From: Clostridiales bacterium
Lineage (GTDB): Bacteria; Bacillota; Clostridia; Christensenellales; Borkfalkiaceae
Direction of reading: 5' to 3'
Length of the DNA stretch: 47,127 nt
NCBI GenBank assembly: GCA_022508265.1
Contig: JAFLVP010000007.1
Location: 21,061 to 68,187, forward strand
Part shown: in pieces, positions 33,088-43,458 of the stretch
Layout: each line of letters begins with the position of its first letter
Position numbering within the stretch: position 1 is the first letter of the stretch
Notes under the pieces: generated by a model
The model's input: only the letters and a program-made list of their open reading frames with translations
Databases searched by the model: none
Told to the model about the DNA's origin: nothing
Position numbers and translations under genes: made by a program

Positions 33088-33976
33088 CGGAGCAAAATTT
33101 TTAAAGACCGAAGTTACGCCCGTTGAGCCTTACGACCCCGAAGCGCTTATCGAAGTTCAGCACCTTACCAAAAACTTCGGCACGCTGAAAGTGCTTGACA
33201 ATATTTCGGACAAGATACGTCAGGGCGAGAAAATTGCAATAATAGGACCCTCGGGCAGCGGCAAAAGCACCTTCTTGCGGTGTTTGAATATGCTTGAGGA
33301 CCCCACCGACGGTTACGTATTTTTCGAGGGCAACAACCTGTGCGATTTAAAAGTTGACATAAACGAACAGCGCAGAAGAATGGGCATGGTGTTCCAACAG
33401 TTCAATCTGTTCAACAATATGACCGTTTTGAAAAACATAACTCTTGCCCCCGTTCACGTGGGTTTGCAGGATTTGCACAAGGTGCAAAGAAAGAACTTTT
33501 GGATAAAGTTTAAAAACCTTTTCAAGAAAAAGGATAAAAAAATACCCCTGTATCCTATTCAGACTACCGCTAAAAAGATTAAAGAGGACGCAAAGGAAAA
33601 CGCCATGCGGCTTCTTTCAAGAATCGGGCTTGCGGACAAGGCGGGCGTATACCCCTCCACACTCTCGGGCGGACAGAAACAGCGTATTGCTATCGTGCGT
33701 TCGCTTGCTATGAACCCCAAAGTTATGCTCTTTGACGAGCCAACATCCGCACTCGACCCCGAGATGGTAGGCGAGGTTTTGGCTCTTATAAAAGAGCTTG
33801 CCACCGAGGGCATGACTATGGTAATAGTCACGCACGAAATGGGCTTTGCAAGGGAGGTTGCAACCCGAGTAATGTTTATGGACGGCGGTAAAATTTTAGA
33901 GCAGGGACCACCCTCCGAAATTTTCGGGAATCCCCAAAACGAAAGACTTAAAGACTTTTTATCAAAGGTATTATAA
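33074..33976 (+). CDS. Amino-acid ABC transporter ATP-binding protein with basic insertion
   Basis: A 300-residue ATPase with Walker [10 protein letters not shown] (58-66), Q-loop 'MVFQQFNLF', signature LSGGQKQR (197-204), Walker B '[12 protein letters not shown]' and switch 'VTHEMGFA'. Compared with the usual about 245-residue GlnQ-type proteins it has about 25 extra N-terminal residues and a Lys-rich insertion of about 35 residues (131-165) in the helical domain, between the Q-loop and the signature, where the protein contacts the permease. The start is GTG with AGGAGG upstream inside the permease gene. Last gene of the operon; a strong terminator follows. Confidence 0.94.
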   Translation: MKRNNGAKFLKTEVTPVEPYDPEALIEVQHLTKNFGTLKVLDNISDKIRQGEKIAIIGPSGSGKSTFLRCLNMLEDPTDGYVFFEGNNLCDLKVDINEQRRRMGMVFQQFNLFNNMTVLKNITLAPVHVGLQDLHKVQRKNFWIKFKNLFKKKDKKIPLYPIQTTAKKIKEDAKENAMRLLSRIGLADKAGVYPSTLSGGQKQRIAIVRSLAMNPKVMLFDEPTSALDPEMVGEVLALIKELATEGMTMVIVTHEMGFAREVATRVMFMDGGKILEQGPPSEIFGNPQNERLKDFLSKVL

Positions 33977-34009
33977 AAAGAGCGGAACGCGTTGCGTTCC
34001 GCTCTTTTT
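33975..34009. terminator. Bidirectional terminator
   Basis: 16-bp stem (33975-33990 with 33994-34009), 3-nt loop, T run; between convergent genes. Confidence 0.9.
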
Positions 34010-34020
34010 GTTTAATTAAA

Positions 34021-34296
34021 TTAACCGAATAGGTCCATCCAAAAAGCAACTCCGAAAATTGCTATAAATGCGATAACTACGAAAAGTATAGGCACTATAA
34101 TTTTAGCAATCAATCTATCTATTATCCCTCGGGAGGAGGACAGGGCTTTTCTTTGCAGAGCCGCAGGAATTATCATTAAAAAAAGAGCCAATATCCCGAA
34201 CAGGAAATTAACGCTGATTGCAAAAGCAATAATAAAAACAACTCCGATAAAGAGTACTACGGACAAAATACTTAATAAAATTGATTTACCGCTCAT
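34021..34296 (-). CDS. Small membrane protein, unknown function
   Basis: A 91-residue protein with three hydrophobic segments (about 5-27, 29-44 and 68-90) separated by a short basic stretch. The ATG at 34296 is chosen because GGAGGG lies 5 nt upstream; the longer in-frame version lacks a ribosome-binding site. No family recognised. It is 80 bp downstream of the YjdF-like gene on the same strand... order of transcription places it last, before the bidirectional terminator, so the two may be cotranscribed. Confidence 0.65.
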   Translation of the reverse strand: MSGKSILLSILSVVLFIGVVFIIAFAISVNFLFGILALFLMIIPAALQRKALSSSRGIIDRLIAKIIVPILFVVIAFIAIFGVAFWMDLFG

Positions 34297-34376
34297 TTTT
34301 TCCCTCCAATTAAAGTTTAGCACATATCGCGCTAATTTTCAATATATAGAGTTATTTTTTTGATTATTTTTATGTT

Positions 34377-35063
34377 TTAATTCTCGTTTGCTATGCCTTC
34401 TCCGCTTACTGTGAAAAGCTTTTTGCAGAGCTTGCCGCCGAGGGCTCTGTCAACAATATAAAATATTACAAACACCGCCGAGCCGATTACGGTAACAATC
34501 AAATCCCAGATTGTGTCTTGCAGGGGGTTCAAGCCCTGCTCCCAAGCCTTTTGAACATCGCCCACTGCCATAATTTTTTCAAGTATTCCGAGTACGCGCT
34601 GGGGGTCTTCGTGGGTCATAAGTGCGCCTACGTACTCTATTATTTCCCAGATTGCTCCCATGCCGAGAGTGCCGAGAAATACCACGATTACCACGCCTGC
34701 GGGCGAGAGCTTATCGCCGCCCCAGCGCATTAAGAGTGTATAAACCATAGCGCTGCCGACAAGCCCGAACCCCGTGTGCAGAAATTTATCGTATTCGGGT
34801 ACGAAAGCGTAAAAATTCAATGCCTTTGCAAAATAAATTCCCATCACCACGAGATAGCACGCCATTATCGTAAGCGCCATAGGATAGGGCCTTTTGGTAA
34901 TTATTCCGAGTACGGGAAAAATTGCGGGCACGAACAGGCATAGAGCAAGCTGAATATACACCGTTTTCAGTCTGTTGTCCGTTACCCCGTAAATTATGCC
35001 GAAAACTATAGTGAGTACGCCGAATATTATGGTTGGCAGCCAGATTTTTAACTTTTTATTCAC
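34377..35063 (-). CDS. YjdF/DUF2238-like membrane protein
   Basis: A 228-residue protein with about six to seven helices. The motifs 'YDKFLHTGFGLVGSA', 'GAIWEIIEYVG' and 'LQDTIWDLIVTVIGS' match the DUF2238 (YjdF) family of uncharacterised membrane proteins, in which His, Glu and Asp lie at helix ends. The start is GTG with GAGG about 7 nt upstream. The function of the family is not known to me. It lies between a small membrane protein and the second MATE gene, all on the minus strand. Confidence 0.78.
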   Translation of the reverse strand: MNKKLKIWLPTIIFGVLTIVFGIIYGVTDNRLKTVYIQLALCLFVPAIFPVLGIITKRPYPMALTIMACYLVVMGIYFAKALNFYAFVPEYDKFLHTGFGLVGSAMVYTLLMRWGGDKLSPAGVVIVVFLGTLGMGAIWEIIEYVGALMTHEDPQRVLGILEKIMAVGDVQKAWEQGLNPLQDTIWDLIVTVIGSAVFVIFYIVDRALGGKLCKKLFTVSGEGIANEN

Positions 35064-35115
35064 TTTGACCTCGCGTTCTTCTGCTTTTATTTATTTTATC
35101 ATAAATTTGCGAAAA

Positions 35116-36528
35116 TTAAATAGTTTCTTTATAATTTTCATCCGAATTTTGAGGTTTTTCTTTTTTGCGGATAAGCGCATATCCGTATTTGTGTCTGAAA
35201 ACCGTCAAAAAAATCACGGCAACGGCGACCGCAAAGATATCGCCCACACAGTTTGCCGCCCAAATGCCGTCAAGACCCCAAAATATCGGCAGAACCATAA
35301 GCGAAGCAATCTGAAATACGAGCGTTCGCAAAAAAGAAATAATTCCCGAGATAAGCCCGTTGTTGAGGGCTGTAAACATAGACGAGGCAAATATGCCGTA
35401 GCCGGCTATTGCAAATACCGTGGAGTATATTCTGAATCCGCGCACAGTCAAATCCCGAAGCTCTGCGTTGAACCCGAATATGCTTACTATGGGGAAAGCC
35501 AGCGCCTCGGAAAATACCGTCATAGTAACACCCAAAGCCGTAACTATTATAAGGCTCTTTTTGTACAGGTTTCTCATCTCCTCACTGTTCTGCGCGCCGA
35601 AGTTATAGGCAATGAGCGGCGCACTGCCGACTGAATAGCCCATAAACACCGAGAAGAAAATCATCATTATGTAGCCGATTGCACTGTACGCCTTTACGCC
35701 TTCCATTCCCACAATTCCCATAATACGGTTGTTATATAGAAGAATTATCAGCGCCGAAGCTACGTTTGAAAGAAATTCCGACGAACCGTTGGTGACGCAC
35801 TTTAAAAAAGCTCTGCCGTAGAACCTCGTTTTGGTAAGTCGCAAAAGACTTGAATTTTTACGGAAAAAGTAGAACAGGGGAAATATTCCGCCGAAGAGCT
35901 GACTTGCCGCCGTTGCCGCCGCCGCGCCTGCAATTCCCCACTTAAAACCCGCAACGAATAGCGCGTCGAGCGCCATATTGGTGACACCCGCTCCCGCCGT
36001 TACGATAAGTCCGAGTCTGGGCTTTTCGGCTGCGACAAAAAAACTTTGGAAGATATTTTGCAATATAAAAAAGGGCTGTGCGCCTAAAAGCACCCTGCCG
36101 TACAGAATACACATTTCAAGTATGTAGTCTCTGCTGTTTTTATCAATCGTCCTGTCCATATCCACGAACCACTCGGCGATCGGGGGAACGGCAAACTGCC
36201 CGCCAACGGCAATGGCAATACCTATGCCCGCGGTAACGTACACAAGCATTGAAAAATAGGCGTTCGCCCTATCTCTGTCCCCTTCGCCGAGCGTTTTCGA
36301 AACGAGCGCACTTCCGCCCGCGCCGAGCATAAAGCCTATTGCCCCGCAAATCATAATGAACGGGAAAATAAGATTTATAGCCGCAAGTGCGTCGCTCCCC
36401 ACAAAGTTTGAAATGAACAGCCCGTCCACAACGCTGTAAACGCTGACGAACACCATCATTACAATAGACGGCATGACGAATATAATAAGTTTTTTATATG
36501 TAAAGTGATCCGATAGCTGTATTTTCAT
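35116..36528 (-). CDS. MATE-family efflux pump (second copy)
   Basis: A 470-residue protein with about 12 helices of the MATE family: 'LIIFVMPSIVMMVFVSVYSVVDGLFISNFVG' region at the start, 'GGSALVSKTLGEGDRDRANAYF' and 'MGYSVGSAPLIAYNFGAQNSEEMRNLYK' in the loops. It differs clearly from the copy at 17149-18612 and so is not a recent duplicate. The ATG at 36528 is preceded by AAGAG; a GTG at 36543 lies inside the promoter's -10 side and is unlikely. The promoter (36544-36571) leaves a leader of about 9 nt, directly beside the DnaA-box cluster. Confidence 0.92.
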   Translation of the reverse strand: MKIQLSDHFTYKKLIIFVMPSIVMMVFVSVYSVVDGLFISNFVGSDALAAINLIFPFIMICGAIGFMLGAGGSALVSKTLGEGDRDRANAYFSMLVYVTAGIGIAIAVGGQFAVPPIAEWFVDMDRTIDKNSRDYILEMCILYGRVLLGAQPFFILQNIFQSFFVAAEKPRLGLIVTAGAGVTNMALDALFVAGFKWGIAGAAAATAASQLFGGIFPLFYFFRKNSSLLRLTKTRFYGRAFLKCVTNGSSEFLSNVASALIILLYNNRIMGIVGMEGVKAYSAIGYIMMIFFSVFMGYSVGSAPLIAYNFGAQNSEEMRNLYKKSLIIVTALGVTMTVFSEALAFPIVSIFGFNAELRDLTVRGFRIYSTVFAIAGYGIFASSMFTALNNGLISGIISFLRTLVFQIASLMVLPIFWGLDGIWAANCVGDIFAVAVAVIFLTVFRHKYGYALIRKKEKPQNSDENYKETI

Positions 36529-36543
36529 ATTTACTCTTATCAC

Positions 36544-36571
36544 ATTGTACGGATATATAAATATATGTCAA
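36544..36571 (-). promoter_or_regulatory. Promoter of the second MATE gene
   Basis: TTGACA (36566-36571), 16 bp, TACAAT (36544-36549) on the minus strand. Confidence 0.7.
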
Positions 36572-36620
36572 GCGAATTTTTGCAGCCGTTTTATAAAAAA
36601 ATCTTGTATTTTTTGAGCAT

Positions 36621-36827
36621 TGTGGATAAAAAATATACAAATATACAAATATAATGTCGTATGAAGTCGAAAAACAGGCTATACAGTTCAAATGTTAATA
36701 AAATGTGGATAATTTTTATACATTTATAAATTTTAGAACTTTAAACAAAGGTTTGTGTGGACAACTTTTTGTGGATAAATCAGTCTTAAACTACCGAAAT
36801 GTGCATAAAAGAGCGGAGTTATCCACA
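36621..36827. promoter_or_regulatory. Cluster of DnaA-box-like sites in a gene-free AT-rich region
   Basis: Five exact TTATNCACA boxes: TGTGGATAA at 36621-36629, 36704-36712 and 36770-36778, TGTGCATAA at 36800-36808 (all minus orientation), and TTATCCACA at 36819-36827 (plus); plus TGTGGACAA at 36756-36764 with one mismatch. The stretch 36544-36832 holds no convincing gene and has A/T-rich runs and ATATACAA repeats (around 36634-36650). It may be a replication origin, a DnaA-titration site or a DnaA-controlled regulatory region. dnaA and dnaN are not in the window. Confidence 0.65.
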
Positions 36828-36832
36828 ATTTT

Positions 36833-36866
36833 AAAGGCGTTTGCGGAATATTCCGCAAACGCCTTT
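36833..36866. terminator. Terminator after dnaJ
   Basis: Perfect 34-bp palindrome (36833-36849 with 36850-36866) just after the dnaJ stop; the U run on the minus strand is weak. Confidence 0.7.
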
Positions 36867-36880
36867 AATATAATAGCCTT

Positions 36881-38023
36881 TTACTGCTTTTCTACCTTTC
36901 TGCCGTAAATTGCAGATATGTTGTTAGAATATCTTTGCATATTCTCGCACGACTTTAAGGGTATGCTGTCCTCGTACTCGTTGAGCTTTTTAATCTGCTC
37001 ACGCGAAATTTTAGCTGGCACGTCTATTTCCACGGTAACATAGAGATTGCCGGTGCCGTTTACCGTCTTTACGCCCTTGCCGCGCATGCAGAATTTTGTG
37101 CCCGAGGCGGTACATTCGGGAATTGTGAGCTCCAGCGTATCGTCTATGCCGGGGACGGAAATTTTGCCGCCCATAACCGCCGTCTTGTAGGAAATGGGCA
37201 CCGTTACGTACAAATCCTTGTCGTCACGGCGGAGCATTTTATGCTGTTCTATGTTGAAAAAGACGTATAAATCTCCGCTCTCGCCGCCGTTGCCTGCCGC
37301 CTGACCGAAGCCGCGCTTTCTTAAGCTGCTGTCCTTGTCCACGCCCGCGGGAATATTTACCGTAAAGCTCGTCTCCTTTCTCTGGTATCCCTTGCCCTTG
37401 CAGTCGGGGCATCGGTCGGTAATCTTCTTGCCCGTGCCGCCGCAATCGGGGCAGGCGCCCACCTGAATAGTTCTGCCGAATATGGTGTCTTGCTGGAACT
37501 TTACTCTGCCCTGACCGCCGCAGCGCTGGCATTTCTGAAATGCCGTGCCGCCCTTTGCACCCGTGCCGTTGCACGCCGAGCAGGGTTCGTTGCGCATATA
37601 GCTTACAGTCTTTGTGCAACCCTTGATTGCGTCGAGGAAGGAAAGATTTACGGTGTGCTTGATGTCCGCGCCCCGCTGAACGGTTCTCGCACCGCCACCG
37701 CCGCCGAAGGGACTTCCTCCGCCGAACATAGAATTTATTATATCCTCGAACCCGCCGAAACCGCCGCCGAAGGGATTACCGCCGCCGAAGCTTCCCATTC
37801 CGGGGTGTTCAAGCTCGTAGTCGTACTGTCTTCTCTTCTGCTCGTCCGAAAGCACTTCGTTGGCTTCGTTAATTTCCTTGAATTTTTCAGCCGCCGCCGC
37901 GTCGCCGGGGTGGAAATCGGGGTGATATTGCTTTGCAAGTTTTCTGTAAGCCGACTTTATTTCGTCCGCCGAGGCATTTTTACCTACGCCGAGAACGTCG
38001 TAATAGTTTTTCTTGTCCGCCAT
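36881..38023 (-). CDS. dnaJ: Chaperone DnaJ
   Basis: A 380-residue Hsp40 co-chaperone that stimulates the DnaK ATPase and binds unfolded proteins. J domain at 1-70 with HPD in '[11 protein letters not shown]'; a Gly/Phe-rich region (about 72-110); four CxxCxGxG zinc repeats ('CSACNGTG', 'CQRCGGQG', 'CPDCGGTG', 'CPDCKGKG'); then the substrate-binding beta domains. Full class I length. CGGAGAAAG precedes the ATG. A hairpin and a possible own promoter separate it from dnaK. Confidence 0.97.
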   Translation of the reverse strand: MADKKNYYDVLGVGKNASADEIKSAYRKLAKQYHPDFHPGDAAAAEKFKEINEANEVLSDEQKRRQYDYELEHPGMGSFGGGNPFGGGFGGFEDIINSMFGGGSPFGGGGGARTVQRGADIKHTVNLSFLDAIKGCTKTVSYMRNEPCSACNGTGAKGGTAFQKCQRCGGQGRVKFQQDTIFGRTIQVGACPDCGGTGKKITDRCPDCKGKGYQRKETSFTVNIPAGVDKDSSLRKRGFGQAAGNGGESGDLYVFFNIEQHKMLRRDDKDLYVTVPISYKTAVMGGKISVPGIDDTLELTIPECTASGTKFCMRGKGVKTVNGTGNLYVTVEIDVPAKISREQIKKLNEYEDSIPLKSCENMQRYSNNISAIYGRKVEKQ

Positions 38024-38038
38024 AGCTTTCTCCGTGTA

Positions 38039-38065
38039 ATTATACTGACCAGCGCATTTAAATGC
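38039..38065 (-). promoter_or_regulatory. Possible dnaJ promoter with palindrome
   Basis: TATAAT at 38039-38044 on the minus strand; a perfect 12-bp palindrome GCATTTAAATGC (38054-38065) lies upstream near the weak -35 position and could be an operator. Confidence 0.4.
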
Positions 38066-38083
38066 ACACTAAAACCTTTTAAA

Positions 38084-38103
38084 GGGGTGTTCAAAAACAC
38101 CCC
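38084..38103 (-). terminator. Hairpin between dnaK and dnaJ
   Basis: GGGGTGTT/AACACCCC stem (38084-38091 with 38096-38103), U4 run on the minus strand after it; probably a partial terminator lowering dnaJ relative to dnaK. Confidence 0.6.
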
Positions 38104-38125
38104 CGAAAAATTTCAAGTTTATATA

Positions 38126-39922
<1,797 letters not shown>

Positions 39923-39951
39923 TTAAAGTGTTGCTTATTTATTTGATTTTA

Positions 39952-40473
39952 TTACGATGCCGTCACAGTCACCTGTGCAAAGCGGATGACCTTTTCTCCG
40001 CATTTGTAGCCCTTTTTGAGGACCTGTTTCACGGTATTGGGCTTTTCGCCCTCCTCGCAGGGGAAGTTCATAATTGCCTCTGCAATATTTTCGTCAAACT
40101 CGTCGCCCTGCTTTATTTCTATCTCCTGAATTCCGAGAGAGGCTAAAACGGTGTTGAAGTTTTTTATAATCTTTTCAATTCCCGCTTTGGTCTTTTCGTC
40201 CGATGTGGAGTCGAGCGCGTAACCGAAGTTGTCGGCAACGGGCAGAATTTTTAAAACCGCCTCCGCCGCGCCGTCCGCATACGCCTTCGAGACGGCTGCG
40301 CTGTTGCGCTTTCTGTAGTTGTCGTACTCGGCGGAAACGGAGTACCACTTGCGCTTATAGTCCTCGGCAAGCGCCTGCGCCTTTTCAAGCTCGGAAGGCT
40401 CGGCTGAAACTTCCGCTTCCTCTTTATTATCCGTCTGTCCTTCTTCGATTGTTTCCTGTTTTTTCTTTGCCAT
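39952..40473 (-). CDS. grpE: Nucleotide exchange factor GrpE
   Basis: A 173-residue GrpE: an acidic, disordered N-terminus rich in Glu, a long coiled coil ('EDYKRKWYSVSAEYDNYRKR'), and the C-terminal beta domain with 'PCEEGEKPNTVKQVLKKGY' and 'RFAQVTV'. It opens the nucleotide cleft of DnaK. It is the first gene of the heat-shock operon; hrcA, usually upstream in Firmicutes, is absent. Confidence 0.95.
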   Translation of the reverse strand: MAKKKQETIEEGQTDNKEEAEVSAEPSELEKAQALAEDYKRKWYSVSAEYDNYRKRNSAAVSKAYADGAAEAVLKILPVADNFGYALDSTSDEKTKAGIEKIIKNFNTVLASLGIQEIEIKQGDEFDENIAEAIMNFPCEEGEKPNTVKQVLKKGYKCGEKVIRFAQVTVTAS

Positions 40474-40517
40474 AATTTTGACCTGATTTTACCTTACATT
40501 ATAAATATAAAACTAAA

Positions 40518-40531
40518 TTTAACCCGTTAAA
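40518..40531. promoter_or_regulatory. Inverted repeat upstream of grpE
   Basis: TTTAAC-CC-GTTAAA, upstream of a TATAAT-like box on the minus strand. No CIRCE element (TTAGCACTC-N9-GAGTGCTAA) is found; this repeat may be the operator used instead. Confidence 0.35.
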
Positions 40532-40562
40532 CAAAAAACCACATTTTTTTAATTAAAAAAAT

Positions 40563-40587
40563 AAGGCGGAGAGCTTTGCTCCGCCTT
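40563..40587 (-). terminator. Terminator of the surface protein gene
   Basis: AAGGCGGAG/CTCCGCCTT stem (40563-40571 with 40579-40587), followed on the minus strand by a U-rich run. Confidence 0.85.
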
Positions 40588-40597
40588 TAAACTGTTT

Positions 40598-43309
40598 TTA
40601 TTCAGACGATTTCAAATCCGAACCCGAACCCGGAATTGTCCCGTTGCGCTTTTTCCTGATAATTATAAAAGCCAACCCCCCTGCCGCAATCAGCGCTGCG
40701 CCGCCGACCGAGAGCCCTACAATCAAGCCCGTATGGTCCTTGCCGCCGCCCGGCGTGTCCTGTCCGCCGCTATTGCCGCCTCCGCCGCCTTGGTTGCCGT
40801 CATCGGGGTGGTCGAGGGGCTTACGAAAATCCTCGCCCGAGCTTTCCGCGTCGGGGGTTAAATCGGGAATTTCGGGCAGGGTCGAAGGGTCGGTTAGCAG
40901 TCTTAAAGATATGCTGTCAATATTAAAAGTGCCGCTTATGCCCGAAATTTTTACCGTATGACTGCCCGCCGTAAGGGTCGACGAAAGATAAGCAAGCCCC
41001 GCTATCTCGTTCTTCGAGCCGAGTTTTACCGTCTTTACGGGCGTCTTACCGCCGTCAATATAAATTTCAAACTCGCCCAAGCTCTCGGCAAATCGAGAGT
41101 AAACCGCAAACTGCGTGCCGTAGAATGTAAATTCCAAAGCCGAACCCTGTTCGCCCTCGTAGATATGACCGAAAGTGCTCTGTGCCTGTTTTGCAGTAAG
41201 CCCCACACTGCCTGTAAAAAGTCCGTCGGGCGAAAAACGGGTAAATCCGCTTATTCCCTCTACCGTTTCCGCATTGTTCAAATCTTTATATCTGTGGTCG
41301 CCGACAAAGGTAGAGTCGGAAGAACCCTCGTCATATTGTTTGAACTCTAAAATAAGTATTTTGTCCTCTACTTCGAATCTCTTGTCGTCGCGCTCGATAG
41401 ATATGCTGACGTAAATTTTGCCCGACATAGCTTTTGACCTTGCGGGAATATAATTATATGTATGCGAATTTAACTTCGAAATACTTCCGTTTTCGGGCTG
41501 GGTTACTCGGTTTATCTTGTAACTGAACCCGTAGGGCAGCTCTAAAACTTTGTCAAAATCAATTTCAATTTGCGTGCCGTATTCTATTACATAGGGTTGC
41601 ATAGTCCGAATATACGCACTCTCGCCGTTTAGCTCGTAGCCTGCGCCCGTCTGATAAACGCAAGCCGACGGAACGAACATTGGATAATTCTTTTCCTTAA
41701 CCCAGTCCAGAGTTTCCTGCGAAATCTCTATCTTGCACAGCTCGGTAAAATAATACGTCATATCGTGCTTTGTCACTTCTACGAGCGATTTGAACCACCT
41801 GTCCGTGCTCTGGGAGTATCTGCTGTCCTCCTTGACGGCTTTAATAAAGAGGTCCTGTCCGAAGCTGTGAATAATAGTTGCGTGAACAGCGAGGTCGTTT
41901 TCTCTCTCGCCCTTTAACTGTTTTAATGAAAGGCTCGCGCTCGAATTTCGGGTCAGTCCGTCCAAACCCTCGTCTTCGCTTTGGATATTGCGCTTTGAAG
42001 AAATATCGGTATACAAGCTGTACGCAATGAGTGTAATCGCGTCGTTTGAAGCTCCGTCGTTCGTGAGCCCCCAGCCCGAAATAAATCGGCTGTTGTATTT
42101 GTTTAAAATATCGTGGCAACCGTCCTTTACAATCGCGTCATAGTCGAGTGCGGCAGAAAGCCAAGCGTCGGGACAGTTTAAGGTATTTTGGGGAACGAGT
42201 TGCGTCGTTACGAAAGTATCGTAGATAAAATTTATTCCGTAAGAGCTGTTAAAGGTCGACCTTTTGGGGAATTGATTTGCAAGGCTTGCGACCTCTTCCC
42301 AAAATACCGCCGCGTTGTAGAGCTGTGAATATGTGTACTTTTCTGCGTACTTTTGAGGTCCCGAGTGCCTTACGCCCCTGTCCCAAACTTCCAAATCAAA
42401 GTAGGGCGCTGTGGACGCGGCGTTTGCCTTAAACTCGTCCTCTGTGGTATAGCCCAAAATGAAATGACTGTATCTTACCCCGCCCGATAGAGTTACGGTA
42501 AAGGTCGAACCGCCGTTCACGGGCGCAATATATACGGGTCCGCCGAGGAAAGAGCCGAAATAGCCTGTTACTGTGCCGCTTTCTTCGTTAATTTCAAGCG
42601 TGGAAATGCCGTCTACCAAATTCATAGCATTTACTATGCAGGGCATACGGTTGTAAGCGTTTCTGCTTGCTATTACGTTTGCGCTTCCGTCCGAAAAGGC
42701 CTGCCCGATAAATACTTTAAGCCCGCCGCTTGCCTCGAAGTCGGCTTTATCCATAGTCAGCGTTAAAACTTCGCCCGCGGGAGCGTACAGCCCCGTAATT
42801 AGGTTGCCGTAAGTGCGAGAGCGATAGGAAATTTTCTTGACTACCGCCGGCTCGTTATCGGAGACGTTGCCGTAATACATATCCGCTGACGCCTCGTGCC
42901 TGTACAACGCTCTTCCCGTAGGTTCGCCCTTTAAGTAGAGGTTGCCGTCCTTATCCATACCGTCGTAACTTGCACCGCTTATATTTGCAAGCCCGTCGCT
43001 TAAAAGCTGTCCGTTTTCTTGCCAGAGAGCCGACTTTTCGCTACTTGTCTCCTCGCCGTACAGCGTAGTACCGTATTTGGGGAATACCGTTGCAAAGCCC
43101 TCGTTTTTAACCTCGGGCTTTTGCCTTTCGACCGTATCCAAATATTCGGCGTAATATCCGACCTTCGTATTTGCCGTATACCGTGAATTATAATCGTCCG
43201 TAGCCGCACTTGCGCTTATCGGAAGGGTAAAAATTCCGCTTAAAAGCGACGCAATAAAAATTGCGCCGACCGCGAAAATCGATTTTGATTTAGCTTTTGT
43301 AATTCTCAT
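40598..43309 (-). CDS. Large cell-surface protein, weakly M60-like, with galactose-binding-like domain and C-terminal membrane anchor
   Basis: A 903-residue exported protein. Signal peptide at 1-35 (cleavage near 'SASAA'); a large central region (about 40-600); a beta-sandwich resembling galactose-binding/carbohydrate-binding modules at about 690-815 ('ALEFTFYGTQFAVYSRF', 'FEIYIDGG', 'LTAGSHTVKISG'); a Gly/Asp-rich linker; one membrane helix at about 863-884 followed by Arg-Lys residues. The segment around residue 411 ('GWGLTNDGASND') vaguely recalls M60/enhancin-like peptidases, but no HExxH motif occurs anywhere, so it cannot be called a peptidase. A role in binding or processing host or dietary glycoproteins is inferred. 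Own promoter and terminator. Confidence 0.7.
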   Translation of the reverse strand: MRITKAKSKSIFAVGAIFIASLLSGIFTLPISASAATDDYNSRYTANTKVGYYAEYLDTVERQKPEVKNEGFATVFPKYGTTLYGEETSSEKSALWQENGQLLSDGLANISGASYDGMDKDGNLYLKGEPTGRALYRHEASADMYYGNVSDNEPAVVKKISYRSRTYGNLITGLYAPAGEVLTLTMDKADFEASGGLKVFIGQAFSDGSANVIASRNAYNRMPCIVNAMNLVDGISTLEINEESGTVTGYFGSFLGGPVYIAPVNGGSTFTVTLSGGVRYSHFILGYTTEDEFKANAASTAPYFDLEVWDRGVRHSGPQKYAEKYTYSQLYNAAVFWEEVASLANQFPKRSTFNSSYGINFIYDTFVTTQLVPQNTLNCPDAWLSAALDYDAIVKDGCHDILNKYNSRFISGWGLTNDGASNDAITLIAYSLYTDISSKRNIQSEDEGLDGLTRNSSASLSLKQLKGERENDLAVHATIIHSFGQDLFIKAVKEDSRYSQSTDRWFKSLVEVTKHDMTYYFTELCKIEISQETLDWVKEKNYPMFVPSACVYQTGAGYELNGESAYIRTMQPYVIEYGTQIEIDFDKVLELPYGFSYKINRVTQPENGSISKLNSHTYNYIPARSKAMSGKIYVSISIERDDKRFEVEDKILILEFKQYDEGSSDSTFVGDHRYKDLNNAETVEGISGFTRFSPDGLFTGSVGLTAKQAQSTFGHIYEGEQGSALEFTFYGTQFAVYSRFAESLGEFEIYIDGGKTPVKTVKLGSKNEIAGLAYLSSTLTAGSHTVKISGISGTFNIDSISLRLLTDPSTLPEIPDLTPDAESSGEDFRKPLDHPDDGNQGGGGGNSGGQDTPGGGKDHTGLIVGLSVGGAALIAAGGLAFIIIRKKRNGTIPGSGSDLKSSE

Positions 43310-43340
43310 ATCGTCACTTGCTATATATTCGGTTGCAATA

Positions 43341-43369
43341 ATTTTATCATAAAAACAGCGAGTTTACAA
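43341..43369 (-). promoter_or_regulatory. Promoter of the surface protein gene
   Basis: TTGTAA (43364-43369), 17 bp, TAAAAT (43341-43346) on the minus strand. Confidence 0.65.
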
Positions 43370-43398
43370 TATTTTAAATGCGCAGTTTTTAAAATTAT

Positions 43399-43427
43399 TT
43401 GACAAGCAAACTTCGGCGTTATAAAAT
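43399..43427 (+). promoter_or_regulatory. Promoter of the serine dehydratase gene
   Basis: TTGACA (43399-43404), 17 bp, TAAAAT (43422-43427); GAGGA precedes the ATG at 43459. Confidence 0.75.
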
Positions 43428-43458
43428 TTATCCGTTATATCATTTACGAGGATAAAAT

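Noticed and set aside
36544-36880. Calling this region the chromosomal origin outright
   Set aside because: DnaA boxes are convincing, but dnaA is not adjacent and gene orientation does not diverge here; kept as a candidate only.
40598-43309. Calling the surface protein an M60 peptidase
   Set aside because: No HExxH motif in the whole translation; the only HE pair (HEASA) lacks the second His.
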